Below, piece by piece: positions 8,157 through 17,309 of a stretch of 64,000 nucleotides of DNA. Below the pieces are notes generated by a model that was not told where the DNA came from, searched no databases, and saw only the letters and a program-made list of their open reading frames with translations. The stretch lies in the NCBI RefSeq assembly GCF_943914685.1, contig NZ_CALUCZ010000016.1, forward strand, positions 1 to 64,000, in the 5' to 3' direction. The number at the start of each line of letters is the position of its first letter. Position 1 is the first letter of the stretch. Made by a program: the position numbers and the translations under genes. This DNA is from an uncultured Mobiluncus sp. (GTDB lineage: Bacteria; Actinomycetota; Actinomycetes; Actinomycetales; Actinomycetaceae).

Positions 8157-9272
8157 TTAACGCAGTTCGCGCAGGAAGTTATGGTCCAGATACCACCGCA
8201 GGGGCTTGTCCAGAACCACTATCGCTCCGCCCCCCGGATTACTCGAAGTTTTTGCGGTGAGTCCCTCCAAAACCGCCAGCGGCAAGGGCGCCATGACCTC
8301 AAAAACTCGGTAGGGTTTCTCATTTTTCAGGCTGATTCCCCGTTGCGCCAAGGGGGTTCCCATGGCAAACAAAAACTGAGCTTTATCATCGTCAAAGCAA
8401 TCCAGCAGGTCGCCGGGACGCAGCTCGTTGGAGCCGGGTTTCCCGCCACGAGAAATCGTGCGGGCATCAATTCCGACGGCAGTGCGGTGACCACGTTCGA
8501 CAGCGTTCGCTGGCAACTCGCCGGTTTCGGGCTTTTCCCGCACCAACCGGGCGACCAGGGAAACCGCCGATTCTATGTCAGGCAAAACTTCGTAGGCAGC
8601 GAACTCGGCACCACGCTGCGAACCGACCACATACCCCTCGTCACCCCAGGGAGCGACCACCCACGGTCCTTCGGGAGCTAGCGGCAGTTGGGGATCGCGA
8701 GGGTCAAACCCCCGCACTACCTCAGCCTCTGTCAGGCCGCGCTGGGCACACAACTCATCAAAATACGACTTGTAATGGGAGACCTCGCCCCCCTCGGACT
8801 CGGCATTGCCCGGTGGCTGGGGCACATCCCACGTAGCTTCGGGACGTCCAGAATGTTTACCAGCACGTTTTTCCGCCCGCTCAGTCCACGTCAAGCGCGC
8901 CAACTGGGCGATTTCCTCATTCGTATCTTCACGCAGCTCGGCGATGACTTTCAACGGTGTCAACTCATTAGCCACCGCCGCCTTTTGCACCCGACTATCG
9001 CCGTCTTTGGCGAGTTTAGCGAGCACATAAGCGGGGGTGCGCTCCTGCATGGCAACCAGGTAGCGCGCCCGCCACGGGGCAAATAAAGCAATCGTCTCAA
9101 ACACGGTATCGGGCAAATTTTGTGATTGCGCCACGTATTCAGCCAGCTCCGGGCGGGTACGAATGACTTCCTCCCAAATAAAAGTCGGCGCCACGTCCGT
9201 CATCGCCCGCATGAAGTCCTCTTCGTTTTCCGAAGTGCACAGGCGAGCGAACTCCTGGACCGAACCAATCAC
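8157..9272 (-). CDS. Protein with variant leucine-rich-like repeats and a C-terminal TNT-like domain
   Basis: A 371-residue protein without signal peptide or membrane segment. Residues about 20-130 form short helical repeats resembling variant leucine-rich repeats (for example PAYVLAKLAKDGDSRVQKAA). The last 95 residues match by eye the TNT family (NAD+ glycohydrolase toxin of tuberculosis CpnT): a G-LLD-F start, then GTPLAQRG, Y-V-EV-PLPL and PGGG. Two usually conserved positions differ: Arg in LDRFG is Cys here, and Gln after GGG is missing, so activity is doubtful. GTG 9272 is chosen because AAAGGAGGG precedes it by 7 bases; an upstream TTG lacks a site. A TATAAT box lies upstream. No immunity gene is recognisable next door. 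Confidence 0.6.
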   Translation of the reverse strand: MIGSVQEFARLCTSENEEDFMRAMTDVAPTFIWEEVIRTRPELAEYVAQSQNLPDTVFETIALFAPWRARYLVAMQERTPAYVLAKLAKDGDSRVQKAAVANELTPLKVIAELREDTNEEIAQLARLTWTERAEKRAGKHSGRPEATWDVPQPPGNAESEGGEVSHYKSYFDELCAQRGLTEAEVVRGFDPRDPQLPLAPEGPWVVAPWGDEGYVVGSQRGAEFAAYEVLPDIESAVSLVARLVREKPETGELPANAVERGHRTAVGIDARTISRGGKPGSNELRPGDLLDCFDDDKAQFLFAMGTPLAQRGISLKNEKPYRVFEVMAPLPLAVLEGLTAKTSSNPGGGAIVVLDKPLRWYLDHNFLRELR

Positions 9273-9301
9273 GTTGATGCCCTCCTTTGGCTGCAAGGGT
9301 G

Positions 9302-9307
9302 ATTATA
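9302..9307 (-). promoter_or_regulatory. Consensus -10 box upstream of the TNT-like gene
   Basis: A perfect TATAAT on the minus strand, giving a start near 9295 and a leader of about 23 nt with the AAAGGAGGG ribosome binding site. No good -35 is seen. A GTGAGG/CCTCAC hairpin (9341-9357) lies between this promoter and the end of the upstream chemoreceptor gene and may separate the units. Confidence 0.5.
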
Positions 9308-9397
9308 ACTAAAGTTTAAGCCATAGGAGGGCACCAGCGTGAGGTTTCACCTCACTATTGAGTTGTTTCGCGAGGCGGACGGGCCGCCCGACCGTGC

Positions 9398-11068
9398 TCA
9401 TTCATACTTGAATTTGCCCAGTTCCGCACGCAAATCCGCGGCCTTGGACTGCAGATCCGAAGCGGTCGCAGCCAAGGCGTTCAACGGTTCCACCGCTTGG
9501 CTAGCAGCCCCGGCAAACTGGCCGATATTCGTCGCAATCGTGGAAGAGCCGGAGGCCGCCTCGGTCACGGAACGCGCCATCTCGTTCGTGGTGGCGGTCT
9601 GCTCCTCAACCGCAGCAGCAATCGTGGTTTGGAAGTCGTTGATTTGGGAAATAATCTCGGAGATACGCCGGATAGCCGTCACCGCGGAATCCGTGTCATC
9701 TTGAATCTTGGCAATCCGTCCAGTGATGTCATCGGTGGCTTTAGCCGTTTCCGCCGCCAAATCCTTCACCTCACCAGCAACTACCGCAAAGCCCTTACCC
9801 GCTTCGCCAGCTCGCGCCGCCTCAATAGTGGCGTTCAGCGCCAGCAGGTTGGTTTGCTCCGCAATAGCGGTAATGGTGTGGATCACATCGTCAATTTCTT
9901 TCGACGACTTGCCCAGTTTCTCCACAGTCTCGGTGGTCGCCGCGGCTGCTTCCGTAGCCTCCTGGGCGACCCGCGCCGCCTCGTTGGCATTAGACGAAAT
10001 CTCCCGGATAGCCGACCCCATCTCTTCTGCGCCCGCAGCAACAGTCTGCACGTTGATGGAAACCTGTTCCGCCGCGCCCGCCACCGCGTCAGCTTGCGCC
10101 GCCGAATCGGCGGCTGCCTGAGCAGTCTGAGTGGTCAGATCAGCCACGGTCTCTGACTCGGAACGAACCGTCTCGGAAGTGCGAGCCGCCGACCCGAAAG
10201 CCTCTTGCAAGGTCGAATTGGAAAGGTTCACCGCCCGCGACATATCCGCCAGCTCATCGTTGGAATTAATGACCGCGCTACGCGTCAAATCTCCTTGGGC
10301 CAAACCTTTCACCACGTTTTCCACAGATTCCACGGAATGAGTGATAGCACGGCGCACTTTACCCATAATTAATACCGCTAGGACCACCACGAGAACCAAG
10401 ACAATCGACTGGAAAATCAGTCCCCGGAGGCGTTGGTCATCCATGTCCTTCTTTGACTGGTCCACTTCTTGCTTCAGCAGCGGTGTGAGCTGATCTTGCT
10501 GGGCGACCATATCGCTGATGGTCTGGGGAACGACCGTGTTCAAGGTTTCGGAATTTTGCCCCCGGCTAGCTTGTAATTCGGAAGTCGATTGCGCTATGAC
10601 CTCGCGCAGGCTAGCGGCAGATTTCTGTAATCCTTGAGCCGCAGCCAGAACCTCATCGGAGTTTGTGGTGTCGATAATCGTTTGGATATTTTGTTCCAAA
10701 GTGCCCTGGGCTGCTTCCAGTTGCTGAGCTTGCGCATCGTCGGGCTGGCCCTCCAAGATGGAGCGCGCATAAGCGTTTTGGTGCTGGCCAATCTCAAAAA
10801 TATCGGCCTCCATCAAAGATAGCGTTTCCGCGTTGGTAGAGGCGTCTAGGTACTCTGTCGTGCTGTAGTTGGTCTGAACCATCGTAATTACTGAGGCAAG
10901 CCCCAAGATGAGCAACCCTACGAACCCCGGCAAAGCGCCTCTGAACAGGCGCTTCAACAAAGTGGTGCGCTTGTAAGTTTTTTCCGGTTTCGTCGTGTTA
11001 TTCGGTTGATTCTTCATTCCCTGCTCCCCTAGCTGGTTGACCGGATTAGTCTGAGTCATGATTCTCAC
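9398..11068 (-). CDS. Methyl-accepting chemotaxis protein
   Basis: A transmembrane chemoreceptor of about 553-556 residues that passes ligand signals to CheA/CheW. It has a cytoplasmic N-terminus, TM1 (about 50-68), an extracytoplasmic helical sensor (about 69-215), TM2 (about 216-236), HAMP (about 237-290) and the signalling domain with hairpin tip EQTNLLALNATIEAARAGEA. Near-identity of the signalling half with the neighbouring receptor points to duplication. GTG 11068 overlaps the upstream stop; ATG 11059 with AAGGA upstream is an alternative start. The ligand is unknown. Confidence 0.9.
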   Translation of the reverse strand: MRIMTQTNPVNQLGEQGMKNQPNNTTKPEKTYKRTTLLKRLFRGALPGFVGLLILGLASVITMVQTNYSTTEYLDASTNAETLSLMEADIFEIGQHQNAYARSILEGQPDDAQAQQLEAAQGTLEQNIQTIIDTTNSDEVLAAAQGLQKSAASLREVIAQSTSELQASRGQNSETLNTVVPQTISDMVAQQDQLTPLLKQEVDQSKKDMDDQRLRGLIFQSIVLVLVVVLAVLIMGKVRRAITHSVESVENVVKGLAQGDLTRSAVINSNDELADMSRAVNLSNSTLQEAFGSAARTSETVRSESETVADLTTQTAQAAADSAAQADAVAGAAEQVSINVQTVAAGAEEMGSAIREISSNANEAARVAQEATEAAAATTETVEKLGKSSKEIDDVIHTITAIAEQTNLLALNATIEAARAGEAGKGFAVVAGEVKDLAAETAKATDDITGRIAKIQDDTDSAVTAIRRISEIISQINDFQTTIAAAVEEQTATTNEMARSVTEAASGSSTIATNIGQFAGAASQAVEPLNALAATASDLQSKAADLRAELGKFKYE

Positions 11069-12732
11069 TGTCCTTCTCGGTAGGTGAATTCGCCCAGCTG
11101 CTGGTTCAAGCCCTGAGCTTGGTTCGCCACGCCTTCCGCTCTGTCGACAGAATCACGCAGGTTATCGGCACTCTTGTTAGTTGTCCCAGCTATCTCGTTG
11201 ATATTTGCCGCAATCTCAGTCGAGCCGGTGGACGCTTCCGAAATGGACTTGGTCATCTCATTGGTGGTGGCGGTTTGCTCCTCAACCGCCGCCGCAATGG
11301 TGGCTTGGAAATCGTTGATTTGGGCGATGATGTCACTGATTTGACTGATGGCCTCCACCGCTTGACCAGTGTCGACCTGAATCTGCTCGATACGTGAAGC
11401 CACATCAGCGGTGGCCGCGGTGGTTTCCGCTGCCAAATCCTTGACCTCACTAGCCACAACCGCGAACCCGCGGCCCGCGTCTCCAGCGCGCGCCGCCTCA
11501 ATAGTGGCGTTCAGCGCCAGCAGGTTGGTCTGTTCCGCCACCGCCGTAATCGTCTCAATGACCTCACCGATCTCTTGGCTGGACTCGCCCAACTTAGTTA
11601 CGGTTTCGTTAGTCTGAGCTGCGACTTCGGTAGCTTCCATCGCAACCTTGGCTGCCTCGTTAGCGTTCGAAGAAATCTCGCGAATCGAGGCACCCATTTC
11701 TTCCGCAGCTGCCGCCACCGTAGCAATGCTTGTGGAAACCTGTTCAGCCGCTGCCGCAACGGAAGTAACCACGCTACTGGCCTGCTCAATCGTGCCGATG
11801 AGCTCATGACCGTCGTCTACCATCTTTTCAGTAGTAGCGTGCACTTCCTCGGCGGTCGTAACGGTATGACCAAAAATATTACGTAGCTTTTCAGCGGCGA
11901 TATCGAGTTTATCCGCCAGACGCCCGATTTCGTCATTGGTGTGCTTGACGGGATGGATGGTCAGGTCTTTGCGGGAAAGTTGATTCAAGGCAGCGGAGCT
12001 TTCCTGAGCCGATTTCACGAAACCTCGAGACATCTTGAGGTTCAATAACAGCATGATGAGCAGCATCACCACACCAGTCACAATAACTGCCGCAATGGTC
12101 AGAGGCTGAATAAATTTTATCCTGGCGCTGGCAGCTTGGTTTTGGACGTTCAAATCCTCGCTTAGCTTTCCGATGTTATCGCTGATTGACGTCGACACAT
12201 TCCGGATATTTTCCGCCTCGGCTATCACCGCACCACGCAGACCATCTAGAGAAGTCACGGACCCGCTGACCTGCGTCAGCATGGCACTCAAAGACGCGCT
12301 GTCGGATTGGATAGCCTCGAACGTGGCCTGATTACTAGCTCTGAGCTGTGCCGTGGGGAAATTGGACACGTGTTGATTAAAGGCATCCAGCTCCTCTAGA
12401 TATTCCCCGAAAATCTGCAACGCGTTCGGATCATTTCGCAGAGCGGTATAGGTACCCTGCGACCACAGAAATTCCGCGGAGCGCCATTCCTCAGCCAACT
12501 TGGTAATTTCCTGCGAAGTCGCGGAACTAGAGGCCTTTTGGGAAACTTCTGCGTTCTCTATCCCAAGTCCTCCCCATTCCACTGCTAACAGCAAAATCGC
12601 TGCTATAGCAGCGACGAAATTTACCAAGAACATCTTTTTCCCTAAGGGGAATTTTTTTCCGTCAGTCTTCAGGCTCTCGCCAACTTGCACGGTAGCACCA
12701 GCTTGTACTGGTGCCGCCTTTTTCTTAGACAT
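11065..12732 (-). CDS. Methyl-accepting chemotaxis protein
   Basis: A 555-residue chemoreceptor, first of a tandem pair that overlap by 4 bases. It has a charged N-terminus (1-32), TM1 (about 33-52), a helical sensor domain outside the membrane, TM2 (about 210-232), HAMP and a signalling domain whose tip reads EQTNLLALNATIEAARAGDA. Ser/Thr/Ala-rich coiled-coil flanks carry possible methylation glutamates. Upstream AAGGAAGG lies about 12 bases before ATG. No che or flagellar genes lie in the window, so the partners are elsewhere. The host is inferred to be motile. Confidence 0.9.
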   Translation of the reverse strand: MSKKKAAPVQAGATVQVGESLKTDGKKFPLGKKMFLVNFVAAIAAILLLAVEWGGLGIENAEVSQKASSSATSQEITKLAEEWRSAEFLWSQGTYTALRNDPNALQIFGEYLEELDAFNQHVSNFPTAQLRASNQATFEAIQSDSASLSAMLTQVSGSVTSLDGLRGAVIAEAENIRNVSTSISDNIGKLSEDLNVQNQAASARIKFIQPLTIAAVIVTGVVMLLIMLLLNLKMSRGFVKSAQESSAALNQLSRKDLTIHPVKHTNDEIGRLADKLDIAAEKLRNIFGHTVTTAEEVHATTEKMVDDGHELIGTIEQASSVVTSVAAAAEQVSTSIATVAAAAEEMGASIREISSNANEAAKVAMEATEVAAQTNETVTKLGESSQEIGEVIETITAVAEQTNLLALNATIEAARAGDAGRGFAVVASEVKDLAAETTAATADVASRIEQIQVDTGQAVEAISQISDIIAQINDFQATIAAAVEEQTATTNEMTKSISEASTGSTEIAANINEIAGTTNKSADNLRDSVDRAEGVANQAQGLNQQLGEFTYREGQ

Positions 12733-12882
12733 CTAAGAACGCCGCCTTCCTTGAAAATTTTTCCGTGTCGAGTAAACCGGATTTTTCCGATGACATGGAA
12801 CATCATCGCTGTTCACCGCTAACATTTTAGGCTTTTTTCGGCCTTTTTTGGTGCTGTCACCACACGATTCGCCAAAAATGAC

Positions 12883-12915
12883 GTTTCCCCGACCGGAATA
12901 CTCGGTCGAGGGAAC
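12883..12915 (-). terminator. Hairpin downstream of cimA
   Basis: The 33-base inverted repeat GTTTCCCCGACCG / CGGTCGAGGGAAC with a 7-base loop lies 30 bases beyond the cimA stop (minus strand). A short T-run (ATTTTT) follows about 6 bases later. It may end cimA transcription before the chemoreceptor pair. The rest of 12733-12944 holds no gene. Confidence 0.4.
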
Positions 12916-12944
12916 TTGTGAAAATACGGTATAAACCTAGCGAA

Positions 12945-14573
12945 CTAGACTTTAGGACGCACCCCAAGGTGCATCAAGCCCCAGGTCACAGACTCAACCA
13001 GGGCTTCCCAGGACGCTTCAATCACGTCCTCGCCCACTCCGACTGTGGTCCACTGCACCTCTCCGTTCGTAGTCGTAATCAGCACCCGCACGGTCGCGTC
13101 CGTGCCAAAGGTCGTGTCTAAAATCCGCACCTTGTAATCGATAAGTTCAAAATCGGTGATAGCCGGGTACGTTTGGGACAGCGCCTGGCGCAACGCATGG
13201 TCCAGCGCGTTCACCGGACCATTGCCTTCCCCGGTGACGACTTTGCGCCCATCACGAGTTCGCAGCTTGACGGTAGCTTCGGCTTCCGCCTCACCGTTCT
13301 CGCTGAGCGACGCCCGACCGGCTTGCACCAAAGTTCGCCACGTCTCGACCTCGAAATAGGTCGGCAAGTCCCCGCCTTGGGCCCGCACCAGCAACTCGAA
13401 GGACGCGTCAGCCGCATCGAAAACGTAACCGCGGGACTCCTTTTCTTTCACCGCTTCCACCACCCGGCCGGTCAGGTAAGGCGTCCCGGACAGGTCAATG
13501 CCCATCTCTTTGGCTTTCAGCTGGACAGAAGCCCGCCCCGCCATCTCAGAAACCAGCATTCGCATATCGTTGCCGACCGTGGCGGGGTCAATGTGCTGAT
13601 ACAAGTCCGGATTCACGCGGATAGCCGAGGCGTGCAGACCTGCTTTGTGCGCAAATGAGGAATCCCCCACGTAAGGCAGACGTTTGGATGGCTGCAGGTT
13701 CGTGATTTCCGCCACCCGGTGTGAGGTGCGGGTCAGCTCGGTCAGACCGTTTTCGTTCAGAAGGGCGGGTCGGCCCATTTTGATTTCAATGTTGCCGATA
13801 AGGGTGAGGATGTCGGCGTTGCCGGTGCGTTCCCCGTAGCCGTTCACGCAGCCCTGGACCTGCACCGCCCCGGCTTCGATGGCAGCCATCGCGTTCGCGA
13901 CGGCACACCCCGTGTCATTGTGGGTATGAATCCCGATTTTTACCTGTGTCAAGCCGTGTTTGTCCAGATAGTCGCGGGCTTCGGCCACTTTCGTGCCGAT
14001 GGTCGAAGGCAGGTTGCCCCCATTGGTGTCACACAGCACGACGGTTTCCGCCCCTGCTTCTCCAGCCGCTTTCAGCACTTTCAGCCCGTATTGGGCATCG
14101 TGAGTCAAGCCGTCAAAGTAATGTTCGGCGTCCAGACACACCCGCCGACCCGCCTTGACTAGGAATTGCACCGTGTCGCGCACCATCGCCAGGTTCTCTT
14201 GACCGGTGGTTTTCAAGGCATCCGTGACGTGGCGCAAATCGGATTTTGCTACCAAGGTAATAACCGGAGCCCCGGAATCCAACAGTGACAGCACCTGCGG
14301 ATCCTCGCTGGCTTTGGTCCCCACCTTGCGGGTGGCACCAAAAGCAGCCAGGGTCGCGTGGCGCAGCTGCAGTTTCGACAACGCGAGGGCAAAGAACTCG
14401 GTGTCTTTCGGAATCGCGCCGGGCCAGCCGCCTTCAATAAAGCTCACCCCCAGGTCATCAAGGGCTTGGGCGATATTCAGCTTGTCCGCTACGGACAGCG
14501 AGATGCCCTCCATCTGGGCGCCATCACGCAAAGTGGTGTCGTATATCTCTATCGGCTGGGTCGTCGTTTTCAT
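12945..14573 (-). CDS. cimA: (R)-citramalate synthase
   Basis: Condenses pyruvate with acetyl-CoA to give citramalate, the entry to a threonine-independent route to 2-oxobutyrate and isoleucine. The 542 residues match the CimA group better than LeuA: DTTLRDGAQMEGIS near 10-23, the HTHNDTGCAVANAM metal motif, VNGYGERTGNAD, and a C-terminal dimerisation/regulatory domain (about 400-542). The usual leuA is present separately, which supports the citramalate assignment. Substrate choice between pyruvate and a longer 2-oxoacid is from family resemblance only. AUAGGGG lies just ahead of ATG. Confidence 0.85.
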   Translation of the reverse strand: MKTTTQPIEIYDTTLRDGAQMEGISLSVADKLNIAQALDDLGVSFIEGGWPGAIPKDTEFFALALSKLQLRHATLAAFGATRKVGTKASEDPQVLSLLDSGAPVITLVAKSDLRHVTDALKTTGQENLAMVRDTVQFLVKAGRRVCLDAEHYFDGLTHDAQYGLKVLKAAGEAGAETVVLCDTNGGNLPSTIGTKVAEARDYLDKHGLTQVKIGIHTHNDTGCAVANAMAAIEAGAVQVQGCVNGYGERTGNADILTLIGNIEIKMGRPALLNENGLTELTRTSHRVAEITNLQPSKRLPYVGDSSFAHKAGLHASAIRVNPDLYQHIDPATVGNDMRMLVSEMAGRASVQLKAKEMGIDLSGTPYLTGRVVEAVKEKESRGYVFDAADASFELLVRAQGGDLPTYFEVETWRTLVQAGRASLSENGEAEAEATVKLRTRDGRKVVTGEGNGPVNALDHALRQALSQTYPAITDFELIDYKVRILDTTFGTDATVRVLITTTNGEVQWTTVGVGEDVIEASWEALVESVTWGLMHLGVRPKV

Positions 14574-14669
14574 GCCCCTATGTTACAAAAGTCCCCCGCG
14601 AGAGATTAATTGAGGCATATTTTCACTGCCTTATATCCCCTGGATTTAAATTGTGCGGCCCAGAAAGGG

Positions 14670-14675
14670 TACTAT
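14670..14675 (+). promoter_or_regulatory. Candidate -10 box for the acyltransferase gene
   Basis: TACTAT ends 10 bases before ATG 14686, leaving a 5' leader of only a few bases. No ribosome binding site stands at normal distance, which agrees with a nearly leaderless transcript. Confidence 0.4.
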
Positions 14676-14685
14676 AGCAACCGCT

Positions 14686-16695
14686 ATGCCAAAACCGATA
14701 GGTAACGAATCACGCTATAATCCGGGCATCGACGGCTTGAGAACCCTCGCCGTCCTCGGCGTGATTTGCTATCACCTTGGCTTCAAATGGATGCCCGGCG
14801 GTTTGGCCGGTGTGGGCGTATTCTTTACCATCTCGGGTTTCCTCATCACCGGTAACCTCATGCGTTCCTGGTATCGCCGCGGCAACCTGGGGCTAAAGAC
14901 CTTTTGGCTGCGCCGCCTGCGCCGCCTAATGCCCGCAGTCATCCTCACGGTGCTGGTCATCTGGGCACTCACGCCGTTCTTTAAAGCCGAAAATTGGCCG
15001 GACTATCGTCTCGGCGGGCTCACCGCCATTTTTTACGTCAATAACTGGGCCACCATTTTCTGGGGTGATTCCTATTTTGACCAGTTTTCCCAGAGCCCCT
15101 TTGAACACATGTGGTCGCTGTCTGTCGAGGAGCAGTTCTATCTGTTCTGGCCGCTGGTGCTGCTCTTGTTCTTGGTCATCAGCCGCGGCCGCCGCCTCCC
15201 GCTCCTGGCCCTCACCTCAATACTCGCCGTGGGTTCTTTCGTGTGGCTAGCCTACGGGTACTCTCTCGGCATGGATACCACCCGCCTTTATGAAGGCACC
15301 GATACTCGCGCGGGTGGTCTGCTGGTGGGCGCCATACTCGCCATCGCTATGATCAAGCCCACAGACCCAAGCACGACGCGTCCCCTCATTGGCAGGGTCA
15401 TCTATCGAAAGGATCGCTACCTAGCTGAAGTTGTGGGGTGGCTTGGTCTGGGTGCTGTGCTGGCCATTTATATCTTTGTTCCTGATTCCTCACCAGCCTT
15501 GTTCAACGGCTTACTGGTGGTTCTCTCGCTGGCTACCGCGGCGCTACTTTTTGCTATCTCGAACCGCTACACGCGGATATATAAGCTCTTTGCGCTACGC
15601 CCCCTCGCATGGATCGGGGAGAGGTCTTACGCTATGTATCTGTGGCATATGCCACTTATCGCTTTCCTCTACACCCCTCTGCAGGTGGTGCCAGTTATTG
15701 TCAGGGCCTTGATTATCATTGGAGCCACCACTGGCCTGGCCGCATTGTCTTGGATCTTGGTCGAAGATCCCATTCGCCGCAACGGATTCTTTGTCCCCCT
15801 GTGGCGGTGGTTGACTCGCAGAGGCTCCCTACCTCACGCCCTGTTGTCTTTCCCCCTTGCCTTCTTCCTCATCTTTGCCCTGGTCGGAGTACCAACGGAA
15901 GCTGCCACGAGCTATCACGACCAACTCGAGGCAAAAAAGGCAGCCTTGGCGAAGGCTCAAGCGGAACGAGAACGCAAAGCGGCTCAGGCACGAGCCCTCG
16001 CGGCGACCCGCACCCGATGCCACCAAATCATCCATGTGGGAGATTCCACCTCCCTGGCAATGTTTACCGATGCCGGGGTGCTCAATCCGGCAGACAATGC
16101 CACCAAGACCTACACGGCCACCGGCGCCACGAAAGTTACCAACTCAAGTTTCGGGGCTCGTGCCACCAATCAAGGTTTTCAAGACTTCCCGTCAGGTAAC
16201 GACTCTATCCGCGAAATTCTCGCCGGCGGGATTGATAGGGACTCGTGCTTTGTGATTGCCTTGGGAACGAACGATGCCGCGAACATGAATGTCTATGGCG
16301 GCACCGACTATGACACCCATATTCGAACCACCATGGACATTATCGGTCCGAAATACCCGGTGCTGTGGATTACGACCGTGGTGAACCCGAACGGATCACC
16401 CAGGTGGTACACCAAAGATGTTATGGACGCTTGGAACGCAGAACTCTACCACCAGCAGAAACGCTACCCGAATATGTGGGTCTATCCATGGGACCAGGAC
16501 ATGCGTCCGGAATGGTTCATCACCGGCGACGGGGTACACTGCAACACCATCGGAAACTCGGAACGTTCCCGGCGGTTCGCCCAAGCCGTGGTCAACGCCT
16601 GGCCGCTGACTTTGGAGGGAGATAAAGCGCCGCTGCTACCTAAGAAGCGGCTCGCCCCGAAACAGCGAGTTGTGACAGGAATGCCTCCCCAATAG
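14686..16695 (+). CDS. OafA/YrhL-type membrane acyltransferase with SGNH domain
   Basis: A 669-residue surface-modification enzyme. The N-terminal acyltransferase-3 domain (about 10-370, ten or more membrane segments) opens with the diagnostic NPGIDGLRTLAVLGVICYH and carries SVEEQFYLFWP. A coiled-coil linker rich in Ala, Lys and Glu follows (about 415-445). The C-terminal SGNH esterase-like domain outside the membrane has block I HVGDST, the GTND block (LGTNDAAN) and block V DGVHCN. Such proteins O-acetylate cell-wall or surface glycans. The target is unknown. ATG 14686 is preferred over GTG 14653 because family homology begins there. It stands alone. Confidence 0.85.
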   Translation: MPKPIGNESRYNPGIDGLRTLAVLGVICYHLGFKWMPGGLAGVGVFFTISGFLITGNLMRSWYRRGNLGLKTFWLRRLRRLMPAVILTVLVIWALTPFFKAENWPDYRLGGLTAIFYVNNWATIFWGDSYFDQFSQSPFEHMWSLSVEEQFYLFWPLVLLLFLVISRGRRLPLLALTSILAVGSFVWLAYGYSLGMDTTRLYEGTDTRAGGLLVGAILAIAMIKPTDPSTTRPLIGRVIYRKDRYLAEVVGWLGLGAVLAIYIFVPDSSPALFNGLLVVLSLATAALLFAISNRYTRIYKLFALRPLAWIGERSYAMYLWHMPLIAFLYTPLQVVPVIVRALIIIGATTGLAALSWILVEDPIRRNGFFVPLWRWLTRRGSLPHALLSFPLAFFLIFALVGVPTEAATSYHDQLEAKKAALAKAQAERERKAAQARALAATRTRCHQIIHVGDSTSLAMFTDAGVLNPADNATKTYTATGATKVTNSSFGARATNQGFQDFPSGNDSIREILAGGIDRDSCFVIALGTNDAANMNVYGGTDYDTHIRTTMDIIGPKYPVLWITTVVNPNGSPRWYTKDVMDAWNAELYHQQKRYPNMWVYPWDQDMRPEWFITGDGVHCNTIGNSERSRRFAQAVVNAWPLTLEGDKAPLLPKKRLAPKQRVVTGMPPQ

Positions 16696-16851
16696 GCTTA
16701 GCTGAGTCTCACCACCAGCAGATTTTCCCTAGTGCTTAGACCCAACCTCTGAATTATTTTTAAGGTGTCGGTGGGGAAAGGGAAAGGTTCCAAATTTGGG
16801 GAATTGTGTTTCCGGTTGCAGCCGTATCCGATGGCATGAAAAAATACTCAG

Positions 16852-17208
16852 GTGAATGAAAATGAACGTTTGTGGGCGATTTTCGCTCATCTTTCAGTCC
16901 TTATTGCTATGGTCGTTTCCGCCGGCTGGCTGTCGTTCCTGGGACCGCTCATAGTCTGGTTGGTGAAAAAGGACAGTTCCCCAGCGGTGCGCGTCGCCTC
17001 TGCCGGAGCGTTTAACTTTAACGTCGCCATGTGGCTGGCCAGTATCGCCGGGTGGATTGCTTTCTTAACTATCCTGTTAATTCCACTGGCTCTGGTTCTG
17101 TGGCTGGCGGTACTCGCTCTGACCCTGTGGCACAGCATCCGCGGTGCCATCGCCGCCTCTAACCAGCAGGTCTACCTCTACCCATTCCAGCTGCCCATTC
17201 TTAATTGA
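16852..17208 (+). CDS. DUF4870/Tic20-like membrane protein
   Basis: A 118-residue protein with three hydrophobic segments (about 10-38, 58-78 and 81-100) and the family pattern of NENERLWAIFAHLS at the N-terminus and a WLVKKDSSPAVR loop. Function of this family is unknown. It starts at GTG 16852. No clear partner lies beside it; the 150 bases upstream show nothing certain. Confidence 0.65.
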   Translation: MNENERLWAIFAHLSVLIAMVVSAGWLSFLGPLIVWLVKKDSSPAVRVASAGAFNFNVAMWLASIAGWIAFLTILLIPLALVLWLAVLALTLWHSIRGAIAASNQQVYLYPFQLPILN

Positions 17209-17309
17209 TTGCTAACTTTGCGGTTTCGATAACGGTCATTCTGTGGGGGGGAACACTCAACGACAATGCCGCTATAGACTCCGGCACGGGGATTTCATGA
17301 CCCGAGGGG

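Noticed and set aside
12760..12830. Flagellar sigma-28 promoter for the chemoreceptor pair
   Set aside because: CTAAA and GCGATGAT elements were seen 16 bases apart, but the match to consensus is too weak to claim.
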